Positions 1 to 7,435 of a stretch of 64,000 bases of DNA are shown here, one piece after another. The stretch lies in NCBI RefSeq assembly GCF_963860125.1, contig NZ_CAWLFA010000001.1, forward strand, positions 1,550,001 through 1,614,000, written 5' to 3'. Positions within the stretch are counted from its first letter, which is position 1. Every line of letters begins with the position of its first letter. Position numbers and translations under genes: made by a program. This DNA comes from Picosynechococcus sp. PCC 7002. Lineage in GTDB: Bacteria; Cyanobacteriota; Cyanobacteriia; Cyanobacteriales; MRBY01. Below the pieces are notes generated by a model, which saw only the letters and a program-made list of their open reading frames with translations, ran no database searches and was not told where the DNA came from.

Positions 1-262
1 CTGGGGCCATATCCCCAACGGCCTTGAGGGTGATGACGGTCGTTTTTGTTTGGGGGACGGGGGCGATCGCCTTGGCCGCATCGGTGGCAATTGTGGCGAG
101 GGTGCTGTTGCTAATGGCGACGGAAGTGCTGATAAAAGAGACTTGTTGGCGTTGATAATGCCTAAATCCGAGGATGCCAAGGGAAGTGATAATTGTTAGG
201 CCACCTAAACCCCAGGGCAACCAACGGCGCAGGGAAACAGTAGATAAAGGAAACTGTGCCAT
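1..262 (-). CDS. Membrane-anchored protein, possibly CapA-like (partial, runs off left edge)
   Basis: Only the first 87 codons lie in the window; the 3' part is outside. The start is the ATG at 262 (MAQFPLSTVSLRRW). Residues about 14-30 form a hydrophobic segment (LPWGLGGLTIITSLGILGF) preceded by arginines, so the protein is probably anchored in the inner membrane with the rest outside. An Ala/Thr-rich linker follows, then VITLKAVGDMAP. A beta strand ending in GD plus a small hydrophobic residue is how the catalytic domain of CapA/PGA_cap (poly-gamma-glutamate or capsule synthesis, metallophosphatase fold) often begins. That identification rests on this short motif alone and is weak; the gene is certain, the family is not. 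Confidence 0.5.
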   Translation of the reverse strand, partial: MAQFPLSTVSLRRWLPWGLGGLTIITSLGILGFRHYQRQQVSFISTSVAISNSTLATIATDAAKAIAPVPQTKTTVITLKAVGDMAP

Positions 263-420
263 AGCAACGGACGCAAAAGTACCGCTTTATCGTACTGGAT
301 TTTTGGTGCTTCGATGTTTAGGAGACACAGAAAATAAATCACCGGTGGCGATCGCCTTTTTCTTGTCCTGATTCTTAACTCTTAATTGTTGGCGAACTTT
401 TGGGGTCGTTAAAAATGTAT

Positions 421-888
421 TTACCAGCGGGTGTCGAGGTAGAGATTTTGGTCGTTGCGGTAGGTGGGCCGTTGCCAGGGGTTGCGCTGCCAATAGGTGC
501 TGAATTGGGGTGATGAACTAGGCTCTTTTTTCCAAGGCTGTTGCCAATAGGGTTCATATTGCCAAGGGCGACTTTTCTTGCTTTTGAAAGTATTGCTAAA
601 AGAATAAGTATGGTGGCTAGTCGGCCGTCGGTAGTGGGCTGGTTTCCAGGGGCGATCGCCTGGTCGTCGATGGGCGCTAGACCCAGGGTAGCTATGGTAA
701 TAGGGCGAGCGGGAGTAGTAGGAATTGCCGTTGATAAAGGTATTGGGGCCAAAGGTCTGGATACTGTATTGATTGCCCCGACCATCTTGGCAGGTGGTAT
801 AAAAATCGCTAATCCGGAGACAGGTTCCCTGGGCCGCGACGGGGATCGCCAGACAGGAAATCCCCAGGGCCAAAATTAAAGCTTTCAT
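421..888 (-). CDS. Small secreted protein rich in Tyr, Pro, Arg and Trp
   Basis: A 155-residue protein with a clear signal peptide (MKALILALGISCLAIPVAAQ, cleavage probably after AAA or AAQ). The first 50 mature residues hold two cysteines about ten apart (TCLRISDFYTTCQDG) in a region typical of small cyanobacterial exported proteins. From about residue 60 to the end the chain is low-complexity and rich in Tyr, Pro, Arg, Trp and Ser, so it is probably unstructured. No family is recognised and no function is proposed. It stands alone between two minus-strand genes, 65 bases past the end of the aldo/keto reductase. Confidence 0.7.
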   Translation of the reverse strand: MKALILALGISCLAIPVAAQGTCLRISDFYTTCQDGRGNQYSIQTFGPNTFINGNSYYSRSPYYHSYPGSSAHRRPGDRPWKPAHYRRPTSHHTYSFSNTFKSKKSRPWQYEPYWQQPWKKEPSSSPQFSTYWQRNPWQRPTYRNDQNLYLDTRW

Positions 889-953
889 TGGGTTGATGCA
901 GAGCGCTGAAACTTGCCTTCAGTATAGCCAAAGGAATTTGAATTTCCTGGTGC

Positions 954-1916
954 TTACCAGTTCCATAGGAGCGGATTTTCGTCTAGAGGATCGGTTACTG
1001 TCCGCCCGATATGGTCAATGGCTTCGAGATCTTTAGCCGTTAACTCGACATCGATGGCCTGGGCATTGGCGATCGCCTGTTGAGCATTGCGCGCGCCGAC
1101 GATGGCATTGGTTTGGGGCTGCCGAATCAGCCAGGCGATCGCCAGTTGAGCCAAGGTGCAATTCTTTGTCGTGGCGATCGGTTTCAGGAGTCCGAGGGCC
1201 GTTTGTACCCGTTGGTAATTTTCCGGGTCAGCATAAAGACGGTTGTGGGAGCGGTGATCCCCCGCCGCAAACTGGTGATCGGGGCCAAATTTCCCCGTCA
1301 GTAGACCCTGGGCCAAGGAAGAATAGGCGAGGATCGAAATCTGCTGGGCCGCACAGAAAGGTTGAATTTCCCGTTCAATGGCCCGCCAAAATAAAGAATA
1401 GGGCGGTTGAATGCTATCGATTTGGCCGTGTTCCATCGCTTCCTGGAGTTGCGCCAAGGAAAAATTAGACACACCAATAGCGCGAATTTTGCCCTGTTCT
1501 TTCAATTGATTCAGAGCGGCCATGGTTTCAGCGATGGGCACCAGGTCAGAATTCCACGTTCCCGCTGGCCAGTGGATTTGGTACAGATCGATGTAGTCTG
1601 TCTGGAGTCTGTTGAGGGAATTTTCGCAGGCGGTGATCACCTGGTCGTGGTGGAGGTGATTGGCAAAGACTTTCGTTAATAGGGTCACTTGATCCCGTTG
1701 GGGGGCGATCGCCTCGGCGACCCGACGTTCAGAATCCCCATCGCCATAAATTTCAGCGGTATCGATGGTCGTAATGCCTGCATCTACGGCGGCACGGATC
1801 CCGGCCACAATTTCTTGGTCGTCAATATCCGCCCAATTGCGCTTGCCCGCTTGCCAAGTACCGAGAATAATCGGGGTGATTTGGACGGCACTTTGGCCTA
1901 GTTGTCTTGTTTTCAT
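954..1916 (-). CDS. Aldo/keto reductase
   Basis: A soluble NADPH-dependent oxidoreductase of the aldo/keto reductase family (TIM barrel), likely reducing aldehydes or ketones; the substrate cannot be told. The family tetrad is visible: Asp and Tyr in TIDTAEIYGDG, Lys in TLLTKVFANH and His in DLYQIHWPAG. The C-terminal coenzyme loop (NAIVGARNAQQ) is also present. The 320-residue length is normal. The frame stays open to an ATG at 1949, but the ATG at 1916 (MKTRQLGQSAVQIT) starts where family members usually start and has GAG just upstream, so it is preferred. It diverges from the gene at 2030, and the 113-base gap must hold both promoters. Confidence 0.93.
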   Translation of the reverse strand: MKTRQLGQSAVQITPIILGTWQAGKRNWADIDDQEIVAGIRAAVDAGITTIDTAEIYGDGDSERRVAEAIAPQRDQVTLLTKVFANHLHHDQVITACENSLNRLQTDYIDLYQIHWPAGTWNSDLVPIAETMAALNQLKEQGKIRAIGVSNFSLAQLQEAMEHGQIDSIQPPYSLFWRAIEREIQPFCAAQQISILAYSSLAQGLLTGKFGPDHQFAAGDHRSHNRLYADPENYQRVQTALGLLKPIATTKNCTLAQLAIAWLIRQPQTNAIVGARNAQQAIANAQAIDVELTAKDLEAIDHIGRTVTDPLDENPLLWNW

Positions 1917-2029
1917 AAGCTCGTTTTTCTGGCGGGTCATTGGTTCCACTGTAGCTTGTTCCGCTGGGGAATTAATCTACTCCGTCAGATTCGATAAGCT
2001 GGGGGAGCAAGGGTTGGAGGAAAATAAAC

Positions 2030-4552
2030 ATGACCATCCAGGAACGTTTGATTTGGTTGCAGGAGCGCACCAGCCTCGGTTGTCTGTCGCTGGAAACCCT
2101 AGGGGCGATCGCCACGGCACTCCAAAGGCAAACCCTCCCTCCCCAACAGACCCTCAGCGAGATCGACCAACATCCCCAAGGTTTATACATTTTGATTTCC
2201 GGGGAGGTGATCAGCCACAACAGCGCGGCTGCACCAGAGACCAACCCCCTAACCAGAGGCAGTACGATCAATCTGCGGCCTTTACTCCTTAATGAAGCTT
2301 CCCAAGAGGCGATCGCCACCGTCACCGCCACAGAAATGTGGTTTATGCCGCGCCAACAGTGGCAAGACCTGATCCAAAACTATCCTGAAATTACCCAGGC
2401 CTTTTCCCAGGATCTCGCCCAGGAGCTGGCAGAAGTCGCCCAAGCCCTCCAACAGGAACAGCAACAACAGGAAATTTTGCGCCCCTACCTCGTCACCAAA
2501 GCGAAACGGGGGGTTGTGGGGAAAAGTCGCTACGCTAAACGCCTGCGGCAACAAATTCGTGAGGCGGGTACTCATGATCGATCCATTTACATTTTTGGGG
2601 AACCGGGTTTAGAAAAAGATAATTTAGCCGCCCTGATCCACTACGGTTCGCCCCGACGCCGACAGCCGATTATTAAAATCGATTGCAGTATTCTCCAAAA
2701 AAGTGGTGCTGAACTCTTTGGCCGCACCGATGGCAAAAAAGGTCTCTTGGCATGGCTGGGAAAAGGCACCCTAATTCTCAACAAAATTGAAGAATTGCCC
2801 CCGGAACTGATCGATAAAGTCGCCACGTTAATCGAAACCCAGACCTATACCCCCATCAGTCGCCCCGGTGATCCAGAACCTGTCCCCCAACAAACGGCGG
2901 CAAAATTGGTGGCGATCGCCGAACGACAACTTCCTGCTGTGGCCCGCCATTTTTCCGAAACGATCAAGGTGCCACCGCTGCGGGTTCGCAAAGCAGATCT
3001 AGCGGCCCAGGTGGAATATTACACCAGCTTATTTTGCCGGGCGAAGGGCCTCGATAAACCGACCCTCACCCCCGAAGCCCTCCGTCGTCTCCAGTCCTAC
3101 GACTTTCCGAACAATATCCGCGAGTTGCAAAACTTGGTAGAACGGGCCATTGTCCAATCGGATCAGGGGTCGATGCTCACCGAAGAAATTTTTTGGTCAG
3201 CCCAGGGGAAACAAAAACGATTTCGCCTCAATTTACTCAATGCCTACCCTGCCTTCCGGCGTTTTCTCCGGAGCCCTTGGTGGCCCGACCGCATTAACTA
3301 TGGTTTTACGGCGATCGCCTTTCCATTAATTATTGCTGTTCTATTTCTCGCCCCCCAAACCCGCGACCAAAACTTTGCGTTGAATTTCTTTTGGGCTTGG
3401 TGGTGGCCCCTGGTGCTTCTCGCTTTTCCCTTTGTCGGTCGTCTTTGGTGTGCCGTTTGTCCGTTTATGATCTACGGGGAAATTACCCAGAAAATCACCA
3501 CCGAACTCCTAAAGCGCGACCTCAAACCCTGGCCGCGTCAGCAGGCAGAAAAATGGGGCGGTTGGTTTCTCTTTGGCTTATTTGCCCTGATTTTCCTCTG
3601 GGAAGAACTGTGGGATTTACAAAATACGGCTTATCTTTCGGCTTGGTTGCTGATTATTATTACTGCCGGGGCGATGATCTGCTCGGCGATCTTTGAGCGG
3701 CGGTTTTGGTGTCGCTATCTTTGTCCCATCGGCGGCATGAATGGCCTCTTTGCGAAACTCTCGATGACGGAGTTGCGGGCGCAACAGGGCACTTGTTCGG
3801 CGGAATGTAGCACCTATCAATGCTATAAAGGCGGCCCCCAAAAGGGTGAAGGCTTAGAAACAGCAGGCTGTCCCCTCTATTCCCACCCGGCCCAACTGGA
3901 GGACAACCGCGATTGTGTACTGTGCATGACCTGTCTTAAGGCTTGTCCCCATCGATCAGTAGCGGTAAATCTACGCCCCCCAGCCATTGAACTGTGGACA
4001 ACCCACCGCCCCCGCACCTATGAAGTCGCTCTTTTACTATTACTCCTGGGGGGAATCTTTCTCCATCGGCTGCCAGAAATTAACCAAATCCTGGGTTTAA
4101 ATTTAGACCTCAGTCAATTTTGGCCCCACCTGGGATTGGCGATCGCCGCCTTGGGAGTACCCGCTGGAGTAGTCCTATTAACAGGGGCTGTGGTGCAATT
4201 TTTAAACTCTCCCCCCAAGGCAAAACCCTTTTTACAACTGGCCTATGGTTATCTACCCTTGGTTTTGGGGGGGAGCCTCGCCCATTATCTCCGTCTCGGT
4301 TTAGGGGAAGCCGGTCAAATTTTACCCGTAACCATGGCCACCTTCGGTCTCCAGGGCAGCACCTTGCCGATTGTTGTCGCCCATCCCGCCGTGATTGCCT
4401 TTCTCCAGGGTTCAACCCTCGTCTTCGGGACGCTCTGTACTTTTGTGCTCACGAAAAAAATGAGTAAACAATCCTGGCGATCGCTGTTGCCCCAGTACCT
4501 AACAAGTCTCGGTCTCGCCTGGGCGATGGCTCAGATTATTGTCGGTTTGTAA
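2030..4552 (+). CDS. cNMP-binding domain + degenerate NtrC-type AAA+ domain + membrane polyferredoxin fusion
   Basis: An 840-residue three-part protein. Residues ~10-125 look like a cyclic-nucleotide-binding (CRP-type) domain. Residues ~160-390 follow the sigma-54 activator AAA+ layout (ELFGR near 228; YDFPNNIRELQNLVERA near 357-373, matching the family's Y-WPGNVREL-ERA element). The nucleotide site is damaged, however: the Walker A position reads GEPGLEKD, the Walker B position reads GTLILNKIEEL (Asp/Glu lost), and the GAFTGA loop that touches sigma-54 is missing. From ~415 the protein is a NapH/NosR-like membrane polyferredoxin with several helices, WCAVCP and WCRYLCP motifs, then cysteines 589, 593, 598 and 614 and a ferredoxin motif at 629-640 (CVLCMTCLKACP). 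There is no DNA-binding helix at the C terminus. Likely role: membrane redox sensing or electron transfer under ligand control. Cyanobacteria are known to lack sigma-54, which fits loss of activator function. Confidence 0.85.
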   Translation: MTIQERLIWLQERTSLGCLSLETLGAIATALQRQTLPPQQTLSEIDQHPQGLYILISGEVISHNSAAAPETNPLTRGSTINLRPLLLNEASQEAIATVTATEMWFMPRQQWQDLIQNYPEITQAFSQDLAQELAEVAQALQQEQQQQEILRPYLVTKAKRGVVGKSRYAKRLRQQIREAGTHDRSIYIFGEPGLEKDNLAALIHYGSPRRRQPIIKIDCSILQKSGAELFGRTDGKKGLLAWLGKGTLILNKIEELPPELIDKVATLIETQTYTPISRPGDPEPVPQQTAAKLVAIAERQLPAVARHFSETIKVPPLRVRKADLAAQVEYYTSLFCRAKGLDKPTLTPEALRRLQSYDFPNNIRELQNLVERAIVQSDQGSMLTEEIFWSAQGKQKRFRLNLLNAYPAFRRFLRSPWWPDRINYGFTAIAFPLIIAVLFLAPQTRDQNFALNFFWAWWWPLVLLAFPFVGRLWCAVCPFMIYGEITQKITTELLKRDLKPWPRQQAEKWGGWFLFGLFALIFLWEELWDLQNTAYLSAWLLIIITAGAMICSAIFERRFWCRYLCPIGGMNGLFAKLSMTELRAQQGTCSAECSTYQCYKGGPQKGEGLETAGCPLYSHPAQLEDNRDCVLCMTCLKACPHRSVAVNLRPPAIELWTTHRPRTYEVALLLLLLGGIFLHRLPEINQILGLNLDLSQFWPHLGLAIAALGVPAGVVLLTGAVVQFLNSPPKAKPFLQLAYGYLPLVLGGSLAHYLRLGLGEAGQILPVTMATFGLQGSTLPIVVAHPAVIAFLQGSTLVFGTLCTFVLTKKMSKQSWRSLLPQYLTSLGLAWAMAQIIVGL

Positions 4553-4569
4553 CAGATTTTTGTTACAAA
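4546..4569. repeat. Perfect 8-bp inverted repeat across a stop codon
   Basis: TTTGTAAC, then an 8-base spacer, then GTTACAAA. The left arm covers the TAA stop of the polyferredoxin fusion. No T-run follows, so it is not a standard intrinsic terminator. It could be a weak RNA hairpin or a binding site. Confidence 0.4.
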
Positions 4570-4610
4570 ACCCCAGGGCTTAACACCATTTTTTCAACCG
4601 TTATTGCTCT

Positions 4611-4637
4611 ACCCCGATCCCCTGAAAGGATTGGGGT
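4611..4637. repeat. 10-bp stem hairpin between the fusion gene and the HLIP gene
   Basis: ACCCCGATCC and GGATTGGGGT pair over ten positions (one G-T pair) around the loop CCTGAAA. There is no T-run on either strand. It may slow transcription from upstream or shield the 3' end of the preceding message. Confidence 0.45.
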
Positions 4638-4705
4638 TACTACTGTTTGGGGCAAATAGGACTTTGATGGCTCACACCCCAGAAAAATATTTTTTCGTCA
4701 ATAAC

Positions 4706-4735
4706 TTGCAATATTTGTTTACATTTTGTTATATT
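4706..4735 (+). promoter_or_regulatory. Candidate promoter with an HLR1-like (RpaB-type) site
   Basis: A -35-like TTGCAA (4706-4711) and a -10-like TATATT (4730-4735) are 18 bases apart. Between and over them lies TTTACA-TTTT-GTTATA (4718-4733). This fits the HLR1 consensus of two (G/T)TTACA half-sites separated by 4 bases with one mismatch. HLR1 is bound by RpaB and controls high-light genes in cyanobacteria. Overlap with the core promoter fits repression in low light. Confidence 0.6.
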
Positions 4736-4766
4736 TATTCATGTAAGCAAGCACGAGGTTCCCTCA

Positions 4767-4976
4767 ATGGCTACTGGTTATACTTCCAACGAATTCGGTC
4801 AACTCAACAGCTTTGCAATCGAGCCTGAAGTCTACGTTGATACAGAACATACCGCCGGCTGGACAGCCTACGCCGAAAAGTTAAATGGCCGCCTGGCAAT
4901 GATTGGTTTTGTGGCGCTCATCGCAACGGAATTGATTGGTGGCGATACCCTGATCAATCTCTTGTTCCAACTCTAA
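4767..4976 (+). CDS. hli: High-light-inducible protein (one-helix LHC-like)
   Basis: A 69-residue thylakoid protein of the HLIP/SCP family, which binds chlorophyll and carotenoid and protects photosystem II assembly intermediates and chlorophyll synthesis in strong light. The single membrane helix carries the family signature at 37-48 (EKLNGRLAMIGF); Glu37 and Arg42 are the usual chlorophyll-ligand pair and Asn40 is also conserved. The 30-residue N-terminal tail is soluble and contains AGWTAYAE just before the helix. A GAGG ribosome site lies 8 bases before the ATG. The HLR1-like site upstream suggests light-stress control. Two more small genes follow before the first terminator, so it probably heads an operon. 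Which paralogue (A-D) cannot be told. Confidence 0.93.
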   Translation: MATGYTSNEFGQLNSFAIEPEVYVDTEHTAGWTAYAEKLNGRLAMIGFVALIATELIGGDTLINLLFQL

Positions 4977-5024
4977 TTTTTTAGTTTTTTCCCAGTTATT
5001 TGTCGTTTTACGAGGCTAGTTGCA

Positions 5025-5222
5025 ATGTTTGGTTCCCTGGTTATCTTGATTCGCAAAGTCATGGGTACAGCCCGTTTTAACAAAACTCGTGGTAAGGTCA
5101 TTGGTCTTCATTGCAAGACAATCACCAACTTTTGCAACACCGTCGGCCTCGACGCAAAAACGCGACAAAATCTAATTCGCCTCGCGAAATCCAATGGCCA
5201 CCGCCTAGGTTTCATGGCCTAA
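5025..5222 (+). CDS. Small basic conserved-looking protein, second gene of the HLIP operon
   Basis: A 65-residue protein, strongly basic (Lys/Arg through KVMGTARFNKTRGK and TRQNLIRLAKSNGHR), with a short hydrophobic start (MFGSLVILIRKV). GAGG lies 8 bases before the ATG and the codons match the flanking genes, so translation looks real. The start may dip into the membrane while the basic remainder binds RNA, lipid headgroups or an acidic partner; that is a guess from charge only. It lies 48 bases after the HLIP gene, with only T-rich sequence and no hairpin between, so co-transcription is likely. The family is not recognised with confidence. Confidence 0.7.
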   Translation: MFGSLVILIRKVMGTARFNKTRGKVIGLHCKTITNFCNTVGLDAKTRQNLIRLAKSNGHRLGFMA

Positions 5223-5249
5223 ACTCCGTTGCATTCTTAGGTACTCACT

Positions 5250-5462
5250 ATGTCCCGTCAACCAATCACCAAAAAACAAACCCCAGCTTCTCAAAATGCG
5301 GGTATTGTTGCGATTCTCTTTTTCCTAGCTGGTGCGCCCCACATCTACAGTTTTCTCAAACGACGTTCCCAGCAGGGGGCAAGTCTTGGGGCCTTAGGGA
5401 TGAAGATCTTAGGGTTGCTCGGGACGGGTACCATCGGGGCGATCGCCGTGAATGCCTTCTAG
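5250..5462 (+). CDS. Small two-helix membrane protein, last gene of the HLIP operon
   Basis: A 70-residue protein with a polar N terminus (MSRQPITKKQTPASQN), one hydrophobic stretch (AGIVAILFFLAGAPHIYSF), a basic turn (LKRRSQQG) and a second hydrophobic stretch (LGMKILGLLGTGTIGAIAV). The basic turn suggests a hairpin with the loop on the cytoplasmic side. It starts 27 bases after the previous gene and ends 68 bases before a strong terminator, so it closes the unit. No family is recognised. Its place behind a light-stress gene hints at a thylakoid or photoprotection role, but nothing in the protein shows it. Confidence 0.7.
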   Translation: MSRQPITKKQTPASQNAGIVAILFFLAGAPHIYSFLKRRSQQGASLGALGMKILGLLGTGTIGAIAVNAF

Positions 5463-5530
5463 GGTTATCTGTAATTTTCTACAAGTTTGTCCAAGTTTTA
5501 TTCTCCTCTACACGAGCAATCGTGATCATC

Positions 5531-5570
5531 AACTCTAAAACTCCGGTGGGATGGGGTTTTAGAGTTTTTT
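5531..5570 (+). terminator. Intrinsic terminator of the HLIP operon
   Basis: AACTCTAAAACTCC pairs with GGGGTTTTAGAGTT (14 bp, one wobble) around an 8-base loop, and the right arm runs straight into TTTTTT. This is the clearest terminator in the window. Confidence 0.9.
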
Positions 5571-5610
5571 ATGGGAGAGATTAAAAGGCGTTCTCAATGA
5601 ATATGGAGAG

Positions 5611-5910
5611 TTATGCCTTGAACTGGGCGATCGCCTTTTGCACCGCACTTTGAAACTCATGCCAGGACTTCTGACAGCCTTCAGCCAGTTCTTGCCAGGC
5701 ATTATCTGTGCTGTGTTTTAGGTGATTGACCTGTTCTTGCAACTTAACTTTTTGGGATTCGAGGGTGGCAATGTTCGCCTCAAAAGCAGATCTCGCTTCC
5801 GCCTTGGCAAGATTAGCTTGGAGCTTTAATTCATCGATATTCCGAGAGGCTTCGTCAATTTGCTGATGTAGCTGGGTGACTAGCTCGTCTTTGTTGCTGG
5901 GTAAATTCAT
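5611..5910 (-). CDS. Coiled-coil protein
   Basis: A 99-residue soluble protein, nearly all predicted helix with heptad spacing from about residue 5 to 70 (LVTQLHQQIDEASRNIDELK; IATLESQKVKLQEQVNHLK), then an amphipathic tail (FQSAVQKAIAQFKA). There is no signal peptide or membrane helix. A strong GAGGAG ribosome site lies 7 bases before the ATG at 5910, which supports expression. It stands alone, convergent with the HLIP operon and sharing the gap that holds its terminator. Such small coiled-coil proteins are common in cyanobacteria, often stress-linked; no function is assigned. Confidence 0.75.
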   Translation of the reverse strand: MNLPSNKDELVTQLHQQIDEASRNIDELKLQANLAKAEARSAFEANIATLESQKVKLQEQVNHLKHSTDNAWQELAEGCQKSWHEFQSAVQKAIAQFKA

Positions 5911-6472
5911 CGTTTTCTCCTCTTGTTCGACTTCGCTTCAATTGTTGATCAAGGCTGGGTAAACAAAGTCCGCTTATTTGCTGAAATTTGTTCCGTCGTG
6001 GTCAGATAGCGCTGTGCAGATCGCTCCACACTAAATCAAGTATAGAAAAAATATTGAAGTTTTTGGTTGTTCTGAGCCAAATTTTCATGTCAGGCTGATT
6101 CGTTTTAAATATGACTCCAGAAAGTGCGCCGGGCCTGTATTTTTCCTAGGGGTTGATTGTTTCGTTGTAGGGGAGAAATTCATAAAAAATCGATAAATTC
6201 AGGTTAACAACTTGTCATCGAAGTCTTCAATGAGCCAGGAAATAGCCTTAAGAAATCTTAATCTTGTCTTTCGGGTTTTTGTCGGCAATTGCCTTGCGGC
6301 TTTCGAATTTATGTCACAAAAAATGTAACCATCGTTGAGGCCAGAAAAATCCTGTTTAAGCTGGGGGCATTAGTAAACGAGAAAAACTTTTTTGGCTTGG
6401 GATCGTCGGTGTAAATAAATCTCCGAATTTTAAATCTGTTGAAGTCAGAAGGTTATCGGCAAAGGTGTGATG
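5911..6472. other. 562-base intergenic region
   Basis: It lies between divergent genes. It is AT-rich, holds no open frame of note, and should contain both promoters. TATACT on the minus strand (6044-6039) is a possible -10 for the coiled-coil gene, but no good -35 was found at the right distance. Confidence 0.4.
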
Positions 6473-7372
6473 ATGAACAAAAAATTAGTTGGCAATTGTT
6501 TAATGATCGCTGGGGCGATCGCCCTTGGGGGAATTGGCATTTCACGACAGTTACCACCGGCCACCAGCCAAGGGGTTTGTCGGAATACGAATGATTTAAG
6601 CGCCGTTGATGCAACCCGTATTGTTAAGTTCGAGCAATTTGGTATCCAACTGGAAATTCCCCGAAATTTCCGGACGATGCTCCGCAATGATGGCAGCATT
6701 TCAATCCTCAGGCCGGGAGATTTTAATTTGATTCGTTGCCTTGCCCAAGGAACCCCCGTGCTAGGGACAGATGCCATTTATCCCCAGACCCTCCGGCGGC
6801 AACCCAACCCCCAAAATTTAACCCTCCAAGAGTTTGCCCAGGGGCGCACCGTGGGGCCAAATCCGAAGGTCAGTCGGGCATCAATTAATGGCATTGATGT
6901 GGTTTTTGCGGAAATTCAAAGCCAGTTTGATGTGGCCTATGGTTGGTACGAAGCGCCGGATGTGCCGGGGATCGTTGAGGTGCAAAGCGTGAACAAGGCG
7001 TCTTTGGTGAATTTATTTGATCAGGCGACGTTATTGGCCCAGACGAGCGAGCCACTCCTATTTGCTAACAACCAGGGGGCGGCCCAAGATCCGCTCATGG
7101 TGGCTTTGGCAACGGCAAAAGGCCTTGGTTACACTCCAGAGAGTTTTCGGGTCAGCATCGAACGACAAAACGATACGGTGGAAAACCCCCAACGCTCTAC
7201 GGTGACGATCACCCAAGAAGGTCTGTTGGATGATTCGGTGCGGGGGCAACGGTTTACGATTTCCCTCAATAAAAATGCCAATGGCACCTGGACGGTCAGC
7301 GATCGCCAAGTGACCTGGCGCTGTCAACCGGGTCGGGGTTCCCAGACCTATTCTGCGCAACTCTGTCTCTAG
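6473..7372 (+). CDS. Exported protein of unknown function (299 aa)
   Basis: The frame opens with GTG-ATG-ATG (6467, 6470, 6473). The third start gives MNKKLVGN followed by a hydrophobic stretch (CLMIAGAIALGGIGI), a normal signal peptide, and is 7 bases after AAAGG. The mature protein (about 270 residues) has four widely spaced cysteines (CRNT, RCLAQ, WRCQPG, QLCL), which may form two disulfides in the periplasm. The C-terminal third (FTISLNKNANGTWTVSDRQV ending WRCQPGRG) looks like a beta-rich domain seen in other cyanobacterial exported proteins. The next gene on the strand is also exported, 63 bases downstream, so they may be one unit. Family not recognised. Confidence 0.75.
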   Translation: MNKKLVGNCLMIAGAIALGGIGISRQLPPATSQGVCRNTNDLSAVDATRIVKFEQFGIQLEIPRNFRTMLRNDGSISILRPGDFNLIRCLAQGTPVLGTDAIYPQTLRRQPNPQNLTLQEFAQGRTVGPNPKVSRASINGIDVVFAEIQSQFDVAYGWYEAPDVPGIVEVQSVNKASLVNLFDQATLLAQTSEPLLFANNQGAAQDPLMVALATAKGLGYTPESFRVSIERQNDTVENPQRSTVTITQEGLLDDSVRGQRFTISLNKNANGTWTVSDRQVTWRCQPGRGSQTYSAQLCL

Positions 7373-7435
7373 CGTTTTTTTTGGCTGGAATGTTTGACTG
7401 AAATTTAAAGTGATTACCCAGGAGCCCTGCCCACC

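Noticed and set aside
355..375. HIP1 palindrome followed by T residues, as a terminator
   Set aside because: GGCGATCGCC plus a few T residues occurs at many places, including inside genes, so it is not evidence of termination.
541..879. A 112-codon plus-strand frame
   Set aside because: Antisense to a gene with a clear signal peptide; its composition reflects the opposite strand.
2030..3200. A functional sigma-54 activator
   Set aside because: Walker A, Walker B and GAFTGA are degenerate or missing and there is no C-terminal DNA-binding helix pair.
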